Under the pieces are notes generated by a model that searched no databases, was not told where the DNA came from, and was given only the letters and a program-made list of their open reading frames with translations. Below, piece after piece: positions 8,928 through 18,210 of a stretch of DNA of 64,000 nt (the stretch's first letter is position 1; every line of letters begins with the position of its first letter). Origin of the DNA: Bdellovibrio bacteriovorus (GTDB lineage: Bacteria; Bdellovibrionota; Bdellovibrionia; Bdellovibrionales; Bdellovibrionaceae). Location of the stretch: contig NZ_LUKF01000020.1 in NCBI RefSeq assembly GCF_001592755.1, forward strand, positions 1-64,000, given 5' to 3'. A program made the position numbers and the translations under genes.

Positions 8928-8996
8928 TCCCCAATAAATTTGTAAGTACGCAGAAATCTTATAGATTTTCGAAAAACGCCTGGCGGGGAATAGACT

Positions 8997-11390
8997 TTGA
9001 GTAAGCTTCTTTGTGCATTGTTAATCACTTCGTTATCTTCGACGGTTTGGGCAGCTCCAGCTAAGAAGAAAACCGCTAAAAACACCAAAGCTCCCGTGCA
9101 AGCGGCAGCTCCAGTTTCTTCAGGTCTTATGATCAAAACTATTGAAGTCACTGGAAATCGTAAAATCGAAAAGGATGCGATTCTTACCAAGATCACTTCC
9201 AAAGTGGGCGGAGAGTATTCTGCACTCAGCATCCGCGAAGACGTAGAAGCTCTTTTCAAGCTCGGATTCTTTAATGACATCGAAGTGGATCGCCAAGTTT
9301 CCGGTAAAGACGTTACGCTGACGTACAAAGTTTTAGAAAAACCGTCCATCGTCGAAATTACTTACGAAGGAAATAGCGAAGTTAAATCCGAAGATATCGC
9401 CGACGCCACAGGAATTAAGCCGTATCAGCTTTTGAATATGGCGAAAGTAAAAGAAGCCGTTGAAAAAATCCAAAAGCTTTACGAAGACAAGGGTTACTTC
9501 TTAGCGAAAATTGAAGCCGAAGTTCAAAACATCAACAAAGATGAAACCGTTCGTCTGGTGTTTAAGATTCGTGAAAACGACAAAGTGAAAGTAAAGAAAA
9601 TCACTTTCCTAGGAAATAAAAACCTTGGTGACAGTCAGTTGAAGTCCAAAATGCTGACTCAAGAGGGCGGATTCTTTTCGGGTCTTTCGGGCTCTGGTCA
9701 ATACAAGCAAGAAATGTTCGAGCGTGACGTGCAGATCCTTCGCTTCCTTTACTGGAATCAAGGTTACGTTCAAGCTAAAGTCGATCGTCCCCAAGTGACC
9801 GTGACTCCAGACAAAAAGAACATCTACATCACCATTCGCATCGAAGAGGGTGAGCAATACGATGTCGGCGAAGTGGATTTTGCCGGCGACATCTTGTTCC
9901 CGAAACAAGAACTTTATGAAGCCATCAAAATCGATGACAACGGTGTCTTTGCTTATGACGTTCTTCAAAAAGACATCAGTGAGTTGACGGCGAAGTACGG
10001 AGACTTGGGTTATGCCTACGCCAACGTGATTCCTCGTACGGCGTTCAATGCCAAAGAGCGCAAAGTGAATTTGATCTTTGAATTCGACAAGGGTTCGAAA
10101 GTTTACTTCGGTAAGATCAATATGATCGGAAACTCGAAGACGCGCGATAAAGTCATCCGTCGTGAATTGAAAATCCACGAAGGGGAGCTTTACAATGAAA
10201 CCCGCCGTCGTCAGTCTTTGGAAAACATCCAACGCTTGGGTTACTTCGAAGAAGTGAACTTCAAGACTTCGATTGATCCCGAGCGCACGGAAGTGATGAA
10301 CGTCGACATCGCCGTGAAAGAAAGAAACACCGGACAGATCCAATTGGGAGCTGGTTACGGAACATCTCAAGGTTTCACTTTGCAGGGTTCGATCAATCAG
10401 GCGAACTTCTTAGGTAAAGGACAAAACCTAGGTGCGTCTTTGAACCTCAGTAATACAGGAAGTTACTACAGTCTTTCGTTCACTGAGCCTTACTTCAACG
10501 ACACTCTTTGGTCCGTCGGTGGAGACCTTTATCAAAGTGCCAACTCTGCACGTGCCGACTACGATGAAAAACACACCGGGGGAGCCATCCGTTTCGGTCA
10601 CCCCTTGGCCGAGTTCACCCGCGGATACTTGCGCTATAAATACGACGACACTCAGCTTGAAGAAAAATTCGATAGCGAAGAGCAATCTTTAACGGACCGC
10701 GATTTGTTCCCTCTGGAAACCGCTTCCGGTGTTACAAGTTCGATTACGGCAACGATTGATTACGACACTCGTAACGACCGTCAAATGCCGACGAAAGGGA
10801 TGTACGCGAGTGCGTCTTATGAATACGCAGGTCTAGGTGGAGACTTGAAATTCACTCGCATGAACACGAATTTCCGCTACTACAAAAACCTGTTCTGGGA
10901 TGTGGTGTGGCGAAATAACATCAGTTACGCGCGCATTGATTCTTTAGAAGGTCAAGACGTGCCGTTCAGTGAATTATATCTACTTGGTGGTCCATACTCC
11001 CTACGTGGTTACCGTTCGTACCGTGTGGGTAAAATGAAACTATCCAACAAGATCAAAGCTAAGATCATCGCGGACAACCCGGGTATTAGTGACGAAGAAG
11101 CCACAAAACGTGCGATGCGTTTCTACGGTGGTACTCAACAGGCGATGTACCAGACGGAATTACAGTTCCCTTTAGTTAAAGATGCTGGCATCATGGGTGC
11201 TGGATTCTTCGACGTCGGTGCTGCGGATGATATCTTGTCAGAAGATAATTTCTTTGCAGACGTCGGCTTCGGTATCCGCTGGTACTCTCCGATCGGGGTC
11301 TTGCGTTTCGAATGGGGCTTCCCACTGAACCGCGATCCACTCTACCACGACGCCACCGTGTTCGAGTTCTCGATCGGGCCTAGTTTCTAG
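8997..11390 (+). CDS. bamA: Outer membrane assembly factor BamA
   Basis: This 797-residue precursor starts at TTG with a signal peptide ending near the VWAAPA segment. Five POTRA repeats (about residues 45-415) are followed by a C-terminal 16-strand-type barrel. The barrel carries the conserved L6 motif in the form LRGY, close to the canonical VRGF. It ends FSIGPSF, with the usual terminal Phe. BamA folds and inserts outer-membrane proteins. It heads the skp-lpx run, as in many Proteobacteria. Confidence 0.96.
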   Translation: MSKLLCALLITSLSSTVWAAPAKKKTAKNTKAPVQAAAPVSSGLMIKTIEVTGNRKIEKDAILTKITSKVGGEYSALSIREDVEALFKLGFFNDIEVDRQVSGKDVTLTYKVLEKPSIVEITYEGNSEVKSEDIADATGIKPYQLLNMAKVKEAVEKIQKLYEDKGYFLAKIEAEVQNINKDETVRLVFKIRENDKVKVKKITFLGNKNLGDSQLKSKMLTQEGGFFSGLSGSGQYKQEMFERDVQILRFLYWNQGYVQAKVDRPQVTVTPDKKNIYITIRIEEGEQYDVGEVDFAGDILFPKQELYEAIKIDDNGVFAYDVLQKDISELTAKYGDLGYAYANVIPRTAFNAKERKVNLIFEFDKGSKVYFGKINMIGNSKTRDKVIRRELKIHEGELYNETRRRQSLENIQRLGYFEEVNFKTSIDPERTEVMNVDIAVKERNTGQIQLGAGYGTSQGFTLQGSINQANFLGKGQNLGASLNLSNTGSYYSLSFTEPYFNDTLWSVGGDLYQSANSARADYDEKHTGGAIRFGHPLAEFTRGYLRYKYDDTQLEEKFDSEEQSLTDRDLFPLETASGVTSSITATIDYDTRNDRQMPTKGMYASASYEYAGLGGDLKFTRMNTNFRYYKNLFWDVVWRNNISYARIDSLEGQDVPFSELYLLGGPYSLRGYRSYRVGKMKLSNKIKAKIIADNPGISDEEATKRAMRFYGGTQQAMYQTELQFPLVKDAGIMGAGFFDVGAADDILSEDNFFADVGFGIRWYSPIGVLRFEWGFPLNRDPLYHDATVFEFSIGPSF

Positions 11391-11505
11391 CGCGCACGCG
11401 CGCAGAAGCCGCAGCGCCTCGGCGCGGAGACTGGACTCGCTCGGTAGAGCAGAAGGCGCAGCGGGCTTTGCCCGCGTAGCTGAACTAGCTCTCACTAGCA
11501 GAGAG
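11390..11505. repeat. GC-rich multi-hairpin spacer
   Basis: Between bamA and skp lie consecutive hairpins: GCGCGC-ac-GCGCGC (11390-11403), GCGGGC-ttt-GCCCGC (11461-11475) and CTCTC/GAGAG (11489-11505). Composition is far richer in G+C than the neighbouring genes. No long T run follows, so it may be an RNA-processing or attenuating region within the operon. Confidence 0.6.
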
Positions 11506-11543
11506 TAACAAAGAATATAGTTTTAAACCTTTAAGGAGGATTG

Positions 11544-12044
11544 ATGAAAAAAATGTTGATCGTGCTAAGCATGCTTATGACGGCATCCTTCGCACACGCG
11601 GAAGCAAAAGTAGGTTACGTGGATATGCAAAAAGCTATTCAATCTACTTCTGCAGGTAAGAAAGCAAAAACAGAACTTGAAGGCGAGTTCAATAAAAAGA
11701 AAAAAGAACTAGAGAAGAAAGAAGCTGATTTGAAAAAAATGGGCGAAGACTTGGAAAAGAAAAAGTCTGTTCTTTCTGAAGATGCTCTAGGTAAAAAACA
11801 AGCGGAATTCCAAGAAGAAATGTTGAAGTACCGTGATGTTGTTGGCAAAAGCCAAGTTGAAATCCAAAAGAAAGAGCGTGAACTCACGGCTCCTATCTTG
11901 GAAAAAATGAAAAAAGTCATCGCGAAAATCGCGAAAGACAAAGGCTACACGATGGTGATTGAGAACTCTCAGATGGTGCTTTATGCAACACCTGAGGCGG
12001 ATTTAACACAAGAAGTGATCGCGGCCTTCGAAAAAGAAAAGTAG
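11544..12044 (+). CDS. skp: OmpH/Skp-family periplasmic chaperone
   Basis: The 166-residue precursor has a signal peptide ending around SFAHA. A long, charged, lysine- and glutamate-rich coiled coil (about 45-125) forms the tentacle domain typical of Skp. Skp holds unfolded outer-membrane proteins on their way to BamA, fitting its place directly after bamA. ATG 11544 is chosen over an in-frame TTG at 11541 because GGAGG (11535-11539) is properly spaced for the ATG. Confidence 0.92.
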   Translation: MKKMLIVLSMLMTASFAHAEAKVGYVDMQKAIQSTSAGKKAKTELEGEFNKKKKELEKKEADLKKMGEDLEKKKSVLSEDALGKKQAEFQEEMLKYRDVVGKSQVEIQKKERELTAPILEKMKKVIAKIAKDKGYTMVIENSQMVLYATPEADLTQEVIAAFEKEK

Positions 12045-12059
12045 ATCTCGGATAAAAAC

Positions 12060-12087
12060 GAAAGGGCCTGCAAGGGCCCTTTCTAGT
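12060..12087 (+). terminator. Hairpin after skp
   Basis: GAAAGGGCC (12060-12068) pairs with GGCCCTTTC (12075-12083) around a 6-base loop. Only a short T-rich tail follows, so readthrough into lpxA is likely. Confidence 0.65.
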
Positions 12088-12103
12088 TTAAGGTAAAGTA
12101 CTC

Positions 12104-12928
12104 ATGGCAAATTATAAAGTTCATCCAAGCAGTGTTATCTCTCCCGAAGCTGAAATAGCAGACGATGTTGAAATCGGTCCTTACTGCTTGATTCAAGGTA
12201 AAGTTAAAATTGGTAAAGGCACGTTAGTAGAAGGTCATGTGACCTTAGGTTCTCGCCACGGTATTCTGGAAATCGGCGAAAACAATCACTTCTCTCCAGG
12301 TGCTGTTATCGGTGGTCCGCCACAAGACGTTTCTTACAAAGGCGAACCGACAAAATTGGTTATTGGAAAAAACAACACCTTCCGCGAATTCACGACAGTG
12401 AATATCGGAACTCCTAAAGGTGGCGGCGTTACATCCATTGGCGACAACTGTCTGTTGATGGCTTACACGCACATTGGACATGATTGTCATATTGCGAACA
12501 ACGTTGTAATCGTGAATGGTTGCCACTTGGGTGGTCACTGTGAAATCGAAGAAAACGTCACTATCGGCGGGGTTTCGGCTCTGAACCAATTCACAAAAGT
12601 GGGTCGTGGTGCTTTCATCGCTGGTTCTTCGATTGTGAATAAAGACATTCTTCCGTTCTCGCGCGCACAAGGTAACTACGCGACGATCCGTGCAACAAAT
12701 AAAATCGGTCTTTCTCGTAAAGGCTTCCCACGTGAAGAAGTTGCGAATGTCCACAAAGCCATTCGTATCATCATTATGGGATCTCACACGGTGGACGAGG
12801 GTATCGAGCGTATTAAACAAGAATGCGTTATGAGTCCTAACATTGAATACTTCATCAACTTCATTAAGTCTTCGAAACGCGGTATTGCTGTAGATAGAAG
12901 CCCTAAAGGATGGCAGGACGATGACTAG
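12104..12928 (+). CDS. lpxA: UDP-GlcNAc (or GlcNAc3N) acyltransferase LpxA
   Basis: This 274-residue left-handed beta-helix protein has hexapeptide repeats from residue 5 to about 190 and a helical C-terminus. The HIGHDC segment carries the catalytic His that corresponds to H125 of E. coli LpxA. It performs the first acyl transfer of lipid A synthesis from acyl-ACP. Because the next gene is GnnA-like, the acceptor may be the 3-amino sugar, giving an amide-linked acyl chain. Its 3' end overlaps the next gene by 8 bp. Confidence 0.96.
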   Translation: MANYKVHPSSVISPEAEIADDVEIGPYCLIQGKVKIGKGTLVEGHVTLGSRHGILEIGENNHFSPGAVIGGPPQDVSYKGEPTKLVIGKNNTFREFTTVNIGTPKGGGVTSIGDNCLLMAYTHIGHDCHIANNVVIVNGCHLGGHCEIEENVTIGGVSALNQFTKVGRGAFIAGSSIVNKDILPFSRAQGNYATIRATNKIGLSRKGFPREEVANVHKAIRIIIMGSHTVDEGIERIKQECVMSPNIEYFINFIKSSKRGIAVDRSPKGWQDDD

Positions 12929-13853
12929 TCAGAAATTGCGTGCCGCGGTGATCGGCGTGGGTTACTTAGGTAACTTCCACGCTCAGAAATATAAAAACAA
13001 TCCCCACGTCGAACTTGTGGGAGTGTGTGATCACTTCCCCGCACAAGCAGATAAGATTGCGGCAGAGTTGGGAGTAAAAAGCTTCCACCGTCCGCAAGAT
13101 TTGATCGGCCAAGTGGATCTAATTACCGTAGCGGCAAGCACGTTGAGTCACTACGAAGTGGCAAAAATGTTTTTGCAAAACGGTGTGCACGTGAATGTTG
13201 AAAAACCAATCACGGCGACTGTACCTCAAGCTGAAGAGCTTGTGGCTTTAGCAGAAAAAAATAATTTGAAGTTAGCTGTCGGTCATATCGAGCGTTTCAA
13301 TCCGTCTGTGGTTGAAGTGAAGAAAAATCTTAAAAAACCGCGTTTGATCGAACTGACTCGCATGGCGACTTACAAGGCGCGCGGTGCCGATGTCAGCGTA
13401 TTGCACGACTTGATGATTCACGATATCGACATGTTGTTCTTCTTAAGCGGCACAAGCGAAATTGAATCCATGATTGGAACAGGCTCTAAGCTTGTATCTA
13501 AAGAACTAGATACGGCCTCTGTGACGATCAAAATGAAAAACGGTGTGGTCGGTGTCATCAACGTCAGCCGTGTTTCTTCGACAATGACTAGATCTGTGCG
13601 TGTGATCGAAGACGATTTCACTCTGTTCGCAAATACGGGCATCCATGAGCTTGAAAAAGGCGAAAAGGGACCTGGCGGAGACGAGCTAGTGAAGTACACA
13701 AAGTGGACTTTAGAAAAAGCTGACGCTCTTCAAAAAGAAACCGACGCCTTTGTCGATGCAGTTATCAATAATAAAAAACCTGTGGTTACAGGAGTCGACG
13801 GTCTGGTTGCTTTAAAAGCGATCGAAGACGTGCAAAGAATGATCGAGGGCTAA
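12921..13853 (+). CDS. gnnA: Gfo/Idh/MocA oxidoreductase, GnnA-like
   Basis: This 310-residue protein has an N-terminal Rossmann fold with GVGYLG (12-17), the family VEKPIT motif near residue 93 and a GHIERFNP segment, typical of Gfo/Idh/MocA enzymes. In Acidithiobacillus ferrooxidans, GnnA (same family) and the transaminase GnnB sit between lpxA and lpxB. Together they convert UDP-GlcNAc to UDP-GlcNAc3N. Bdellovibrio lipid A is known to contain 2,3-diamino-2,3-dideoxyglucose, so a GnnA role (3-OH to 3-keto) is well supported by context. No gnnB is present in the window. Confidence 0.8.
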   Translation: MTSQKLRAAVIGVGYLGNFHAQKYKNNPHVELVGVCDHFPAQADKIAAELGVKSFHRPQDLIGQVDLITVAASTLSHYEVAKMFLQNGVHVNVEKPITATVPQAEELVALAEKNNLKLAVGHIERFNPSVVEVKKNLKKPRLIELTRMATYKARGADVSVLHDLMIHDIDMLFFLSGTSEIESMIGTGSKLVSKELDTASVTIKMKNGVVGVINVSRVSSTMTRSVRVIEDDFTLFANTGIHELEKGEKGPGGDELVKYTKWTLEKADALQKETDAFVDAVINNKKPVVTGVDGLVALKAIEDVQRMIEG

Positions 13854-15004
13854 TGGATCAGGTTCTGTTTGTCGCGGCGGAAGCCTCTAGCGTCACCTAT
13901 GCTCAAAGAATTCTGGAAGCTTGGAAGAAGCAAGGTCGTAATATTCATGCTTTCGGCGTCGGCAGTCAGGACATGGAAAATATCGGCTTTGAGCGCTTAG
14001 GAAAATCGGAAGAGATGGCCGTCGTCGGAGCGGCAGAAATCATCGCTCAATACGGTCACCTCAAAGGCGTTTTTGACAGTCTGGTCGCCGAAGCAGAAAA
14101 GCGTCGTCCTAAAGTGGCGATCGTCATGGATTACCCTGAGTTCAACTTGATGCTTTCTAAGAAGCTTCATGCCATGGGTATCCCGGTTGTGTACTACATT
14201 TCTCCGCAAGTGTGGGCGTGGCGCAAAGGCCGTGTCAAGACGATCAAAAAGTACTGCAAAGAAGTCTTCGTTCTTTTCCCATTTGAAGTTCCGTTCTATG
14301 AAGAGCACGGCGTCCCTGTGGAATTCGTTGGCCATCCGTTATTGGATGAACTCGACGACAAGCTTCTGAACGACAAAGATTACTTAAAAACTCACCGCAA
14401 TCAGTGCGGCATCCGCGATGATGAAATCGTTTTAGGTCTGATGCCGGGAAGCCGTCGTTTAGAACTAAAACAACACTTTCAGATTCAACTGGATACGGCG
14501 CGTGTTTTATCCAAAAAATATCCGAACCTTAAAGTCGTTATCTTGACGGCTCCGACGTTCACGAAGGAAAAAATGCAGGAGTACCTTGAAGACTTCCGTC
14601 TTCCTTACATACTTCTGAAAGACGAGCCTTTCCGCATGATTCATCTTGTGGACATGATGCTCGTAGCTTCGGGAACAGCGACATTGCAAGTGGGTATTTT
14701 GAAAAAACCGATGGTCATCATGTATCGCATGAAATGGCTGACGGGCATTTTCGCGAAACTGGTCGTGCGCGGAACGAAGTATTTCGGTCTGGTGAATTTG
14801 ATTTTGAACAAAGAAGCCGTGCCGGAAAGATTCCAATCGGAAGTGAATCCAGAACATCTGGCTTCTTTATTAGAAAAATATATCGTGGATCCTGCTTATA
14901 AAGCCCAAGTCGTTCATGATTTGGAAGAGCTTAGAAAATACCTAGGCGATCGCGGAGCCACTCAACGTGTTGTTAAAGCATTGGATAAATATTTAACAAA
15001 ATGA
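13853..15004 (+). CDS. lpxB: Lipid-A-disaccharide synthase LpxB
   Basis: The 383-residue GT19 enzyme shows the LpxB hallmarks: YYISPQVWAWRKGR near residue 118, the VGHPLLDEL stretch and GLMPGSRRLE, plus a late SGTATLQ segment. It joins UDP-diacyl sugar and lipid X to form the lipid A disaccharide at the inner face of the inner membrane. Its ATG shares a base with the stop of the gnnA-like gene. Confidence 0.96.
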   Translation: MDQVLFVAAEASSVTYAQRILEAWKKQGRNIHAFGVGSQDMENIGFERLGKSEEMAVVGAAEIIAQYGHLKGVFDSLVAEAEKRRPKVAIVMDYPEFNLMLSKKLHAMGIPVVYYISPQVWAWRKGRVKTIKKYCKEVFVLFPFEVPFYEEHGVPVEFVGHPLLDELDDKLLNDKDYLKTHRNQCGIRDDEIVLGLMPGSRRLELKQHFQIQLDTARVLSKKYPNLKVVILTAPTFTKEKMQEYLEDFRLPYILLKDEPFRMIHLVDMMLVASGTATLQVGILKKPMVIMYRMKWLTGIFAKLVVRGTKYFGLVNLILNKEAVPERFQSEVNPEHLASLLEKYIVDPAYKAQVVHDLEELRKYLGDRGATQRVVKALDKYLTK

Positions 15005-16020
15005 AATATTACTTAAGGCCTTTTTCTTTTCTGTATAACCAAGTTGTCGGAGTTAAAAACTCTCTGTACCGCCGTGGTGTGATCCGTGTTTATAAAGCAC
15101 CGGTTCCCGTGGTGAGTATCGGAAATCTGACAGTCGGGGGCACAGGAAAAACGCCCATCACGGATTATTGCCTTAAAGCTTTAGTTGCTGATGGAAAAAA
15201 GGTCGCCGTCATCAGCCGTTCTTATCGCGCCGATGTAGAAAGTCCGTCTCAAGTCGATGTCGGACATCCGTTTGCGGCTCGCTACTATGGCGATGAACCC
15301 GTGTTGCTCGCACAAGCGAATCCTCAAGTTGCGGTCTTTGTCGGTCCAAGCAAGTGGCAAACGGCGAAGTACGCCGTCAGTAAAGATCAGTTCGATTTAC
15401 TGATCGTGGATGATGGTTTCCAACATCGTAAACTTCATCGCGATCTGAATATCGTGATCTTGGATGCGACAGAAAGCATCGAAAACTACGCGGTCCTTCC
15501 AGAAGGCCGGGCCCGTGAATCTTGGGAAGGTGTGGAAAGAGCCGACGTCTTAGTTCTTTCGAAATGCAATCTTGCTCCCGATGCGGACTTGAAGGTGTTA
15601 GAAAGTCGTCTTCCCAAAGGTAAAGAAGTTCTTTATCTCGGTTATCAAATCAATCATCTTAAAAATGTCGCGACCAAAGCCGTTATCGCTCGTGAAGAGC
15701 TTAAAGGAAAATCTTTATTCCTGGTCTCGGCGATCGCTCGCCCGGACGTTTTTGAGAAAATGATGAGAAATATCGGAGAGGTTTCTAAAAAGAGCCTGCA
15801 CTATCGAGATCATCATCAATACACCGCTGCGGATGTGGCTCATATCCAAGATGAGTTCCGCAAAGCCAAAGCTGATTATCTTATCACGACTGAAAAGGAC
15901 GCGGTGAAACTGCGCCAGCTTTTCTCAGACTCCTCGCTGCTATGGAGTGCCTCTTTAGAGGTGGCCGAGCAGGGAAAGAAGGGACGTCTTCATGAACTTA
16001 TTAGTCAAATTCTTCGTTAG
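15001..16020 (+). CDS. lpxK: Tetraacyldisaccharide 4'-kinase LpxK
   Basis: This 339-residue kinase has the LpxK P-loop GGTGKTP (47-53) after the SIGNLTV strand, and the DDGFQHRKL motif characteristic of the family. It phosphorylates the 4' position of the lipid A disaccharide. Mature Bdellovibrio lipid A is reported to lack phosphate and carry mannose instead, so the phosphate is probably transient. The gene overlaps lpxB by 4 bp and the next gene by 29 bp. Confidence 0.95.
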   Translation: MKYYLRPFSFLYNQVVGVKNSLYRRGVIRVYKAPVPVVSIGNLTVGGTGKTPITDYCLKALVADGKKVAVISRSYRADVESPSQVDVGHPFAARYYGDEPVLLAQANPQVAVFVGPSKWQTAKYAVSKDQFDLLIVDDGFQHRKLHRDLNIVILDATESIENYAVLPEGRARESWEGVERADVLVLSKCNLAPDADLKVLESRLPKGKEVLYLGYQINHLKNVATKAVIAREELKGKSLFLVSAIARPDVFEKMMRNIGEVSKKSLHYRDHHQYTAADVAHIQDEFRKAKADYLITTEKDAVKLRQLFSDSSLLWSASLEVAEQGKKGRLHELISQILR

Positions 16021-16873
16021 TGTGATGAGCTTTTTTAGCTCGATGTTTCCGCGCACCTGGCTTCGTAAATCGGGCTCCTGGGTGGGGTTTCTTTGGTTTG
16101 ATGTCTTCGGTTTTAGAAAGCAAATCGTGTTAAATAATTTGCAGATCGCCTTCCCCGAATGGAGTGAAGAGCAAAAACTAAAAGTCGGACGCGAATCGGT
16201 TTATAATTTGGGCTATAACTTCGGTGAGTTTTTTTTCATTCCTTCTTTGTCGCAAAAATGGCTGGATAAGAATGCCGTTTTTGAAGGCTGGGAAAATATT
16301 GAAAAAGCCCGCGCTGGCGGCAAAGGGATGTTCTTCCTGACTCTGCACTTAGGAAACGGGGACCTGGCGGCAAACACCCTGGTCATGAAAGGTCAGCCCA
16401 CTTACATCATCACTAAGAAATTTAAAACTCAGTGGTTCAATGACTTGTGGTTTGCCACTCGTGGCGCCAAAGGTGTTCAGTACATCGATGCCCACGGACC
16501 AAACAATGCCTTTGAGATTTTAAAAGCGCTGAAGAAAAACGCTGCCGTCGTCTTCGTTCTGGATCAGTACATGGGAAAGCCTTACGGAGTCGCGACGACT
16601 TTCTTCGGTAAGCGCACGGGCACCGCCTATGGTCTAGCTCTGTTTGCACAAAAGACGAAGGCACCGGTTCTGCCGATTTATACCTTCGAGGGCCCTGATA
16701 AAAAACTGCATGTAGTTATTGAACCAGCTATAGACACATCTCAAAGTGTGTCCGAAGATAAAGATCAGACTATCTTGAACCTGACACAGTCCTTCAACAA
16801 CAAGTTGGAAGAGATTGTGCGTAAGCACCCTGAACAATGGATGTGGGTGCATCGTCGATGGAAGGATTTTTAG
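15992..16873 (+). CDS. Lipid A late acyltransferase, LpxL/HtrB family
   Basis: The 293-residue protein has an N-terminal hydrophobic segment and the catalytic H-x4-D motif in HLGNGD near residue 118. A second conserved block follows around VLDQYMGKPYG. It probably adds secondary acyl chains to Kdo-lipid A at the inner membrane. Which of the LpxL/LpxM reactions it performs cannot be told. It is coupled to lpxK by overlap. Confidence 0.9.
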   Translation: MNLLVKFFVSVMSFFSSMFPRTWLRKSGSWVGFLWFDVFGFRKQIVLNNLQIAFPEWSEEQKLKVGRESVYNLGYNFGEFFFIPSLSQKWLDKNAVFEGWENIEKARAGGKGMFFLTLHLGNGDLAANTLVMKGQPTYIITKKFKTQWFNDLWFATRGAKGVQYIDAHGPNNAFEILKALKKNAAVVFVLDQYMGKPYGVATTFFGKRTGTAYGLALFAQKTKAPVLPIYTFEGPDKKLHVVIEPAIDTSQSVSEDKDQTILNLTQSFNNKLEEIVRKHPEQWMWVHRRWKDF

Positions 16874-18057
16874 TGAAAGTGCCAAATCTTCTGGGATCAA
16901 TCGTTGCGGTGATGTTTTTGGCTTCTTGCTCATCTTCAATTTTGAAGTATGAAAAGTCCGAGAATCTGAAAAAGAACGACGAGTTCGAAAACGCCGTCTC
17001 GATTGTAAAACCAGAAGCACCGGCTCCGGCACCAGCGGACCCGACTCAGCCCGCGGAAACGGCGGCGGCTCCAGTAACCACGGCTCCAGCTCCAAAGACT
17101 CCAGAGAAAACCTCCAGCAAATCTGCGACAACTTCGAGAAAAACCGCCACAGCGAAATCGGCTTCATCGAAGACTTCTTCAACCGGAGTAGGCTCAGCAT
17201 CAACGACCTCTAGCAAAAAAGAAACAAAGAAAAGTTCAGCGAAATCTGCAAAGTCTGCTAAGGCCGAAACGGCAAAAGCAGAAGTGCCTGCAACTCGTCA
17301 ACCCGACATCGAAGACTCTGCAGGATTTGAAGGCGCTAGCCGCCGTCCGTTGAAAGACCCCTTCCGCGTGGGCGAGGAAGTCGTGCATGACGTTCACTAT
17401 TTCAAAGTGTCTGCGGGCGAGCTTCGCTTGAAAGTCGAACCTTTTGCAATGGTGAATAACCGCAAGTCCTATACATTTGCTATCGAAATCAAAACAAGTA
17501 AGTTGTTTAATAGTTTTTATAGCGTGGATGACCGCGTAGAAACTTTCGTCGACTTTGAAGACTTGGTTCCTCGTGTGTTTCAACTTCACGTGAAAGAATC
17601 TAAACAGCTTCGTGAAGCGAAAATGCTTTTTGATACTGAAAAGAACACAGCGACTTTCTGGGAAAAGAAAGTGACCAAAGAAGACGGGGAAGAAGAAAAG
17701 CGCCAACAGTGGGACATCCTTCCTTTTACGCAAAACGTGTATAGCGCCGTCTACTACATGAGAAACTTCCAATGGGAAACCGGAAAGGAATACGCCTTCC
17801 GCGTCGCGAACGATAACGAGAATCTAGTTTTTTCCGGTAAAGCCATTCGCCGCGAAGTTCTCGACACTGAACTGGGCCCAATGAAAGCCATCGTGATTCA
17901 GCCCAATATCGTCTTAAAAGGGAAATTCAAACCTATCGGCGACAACTTCATCTGGTTGTCTGACGACGACAGAAAATACGTCTTGCGTATCGAATCCAAA
18001 ATCAAAATCGGAACCTTAGTTTCCGAAGTGGTGTCGATCAATCCGGGTAAGCCATAG
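16873..18057 (+). CDS. DUF3108 lipoprotein
   Basis: A GTG at 16873, with GGAAGG 8 bases upstream, gives a 394-residue protein. Its signal peptide has the lipobox FLASC, so it should be a lipoprotein. A low-complexity Ala/Pro/Ser/Thr/Lys linker (about 35-140) precedes a beta-rich C-terminal domain of the DUF3108 type. The function of this family is not established, but its position at the end of the lipid A operon suggests an envelope role. Longer starts at 16837 or 16858 would place residues before the signal peptide and lack a ribosome-binding site. Confidence 0.8.
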   Translation: MKVPNLLGSIVAVMFLASCSSSILKYEKSENLKKNDEFENAVSIVKPEAPAPAPADPTQPAETAAAPVTTAPAPKTPEKTSSKSATTSRKTATAKSASSKTSSTGVGSASTTSSKKETKKSSAKSAKSAKAETAKAEVPATRQPDIEDSAGFEGASRRPLKDPFRVGEEVVHDVHYFKVSAGELRLKVEPFAMVNNRKSYTFAIEIKTSKLFNSFYSVDDRVETFVDFEDLVPRVFQLHVKESKQLREAKMLFDTEKNTATFWEKKVTKEDGEEEKRQQWDILPFTQNVYSAVYYMRNFQWETGKEYAFRVANDNENLVFSGKAIRREVLDTELGPMKAIVIQPNIVLKGKFKPIGDNFIWLSDDDRKYVLRIESKIKIGTLVSEVVSINPGKP

Positions 18058-18091
18058 CTGACTCAGAGCTGTCTCGATTAACGCTCATGCT

Positions 18092-18110
18092 TACTGCCAT
18101 CGTGGCAGTA
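18092..18110. repeat. Palindrome 1 of intergenic cluster
   Basis: TACTGCCA (18092-18099) and TGGCAGTA (18103-18110) flank a 3-bp centre. The core is the same as at 271-287 and 1209-1229. Confidence 0.9.
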
Positions 18111-18133
18111 GATTAAAATACCAACGCAGCTGC

Positions 18134-18154
18134 TTACTACCACAGTGGCAGTAA
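18134..18154. repeat. Palindrome 2 of intergenic cluster
   Basis: TTACTACCAC and GTGGCAGTAA flank one base. The single mismatch would be a G-U wobble if the element is read as RNA on the minus strand. Confidence 0.85.
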
Positions 18155-18210
18155 CTCAGCATCACTGGAATACATGATCCTAAAATCCCGAAACGCCGCT
18201 TGAGCCCCAA

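Noticed and set aside
9609-10370. 253-codon minus-strand frame opposite bamA
   Set aside because: It is a shadow of a strongly conserved gene, with no domain or start signal; antisense frames of this size are common here.
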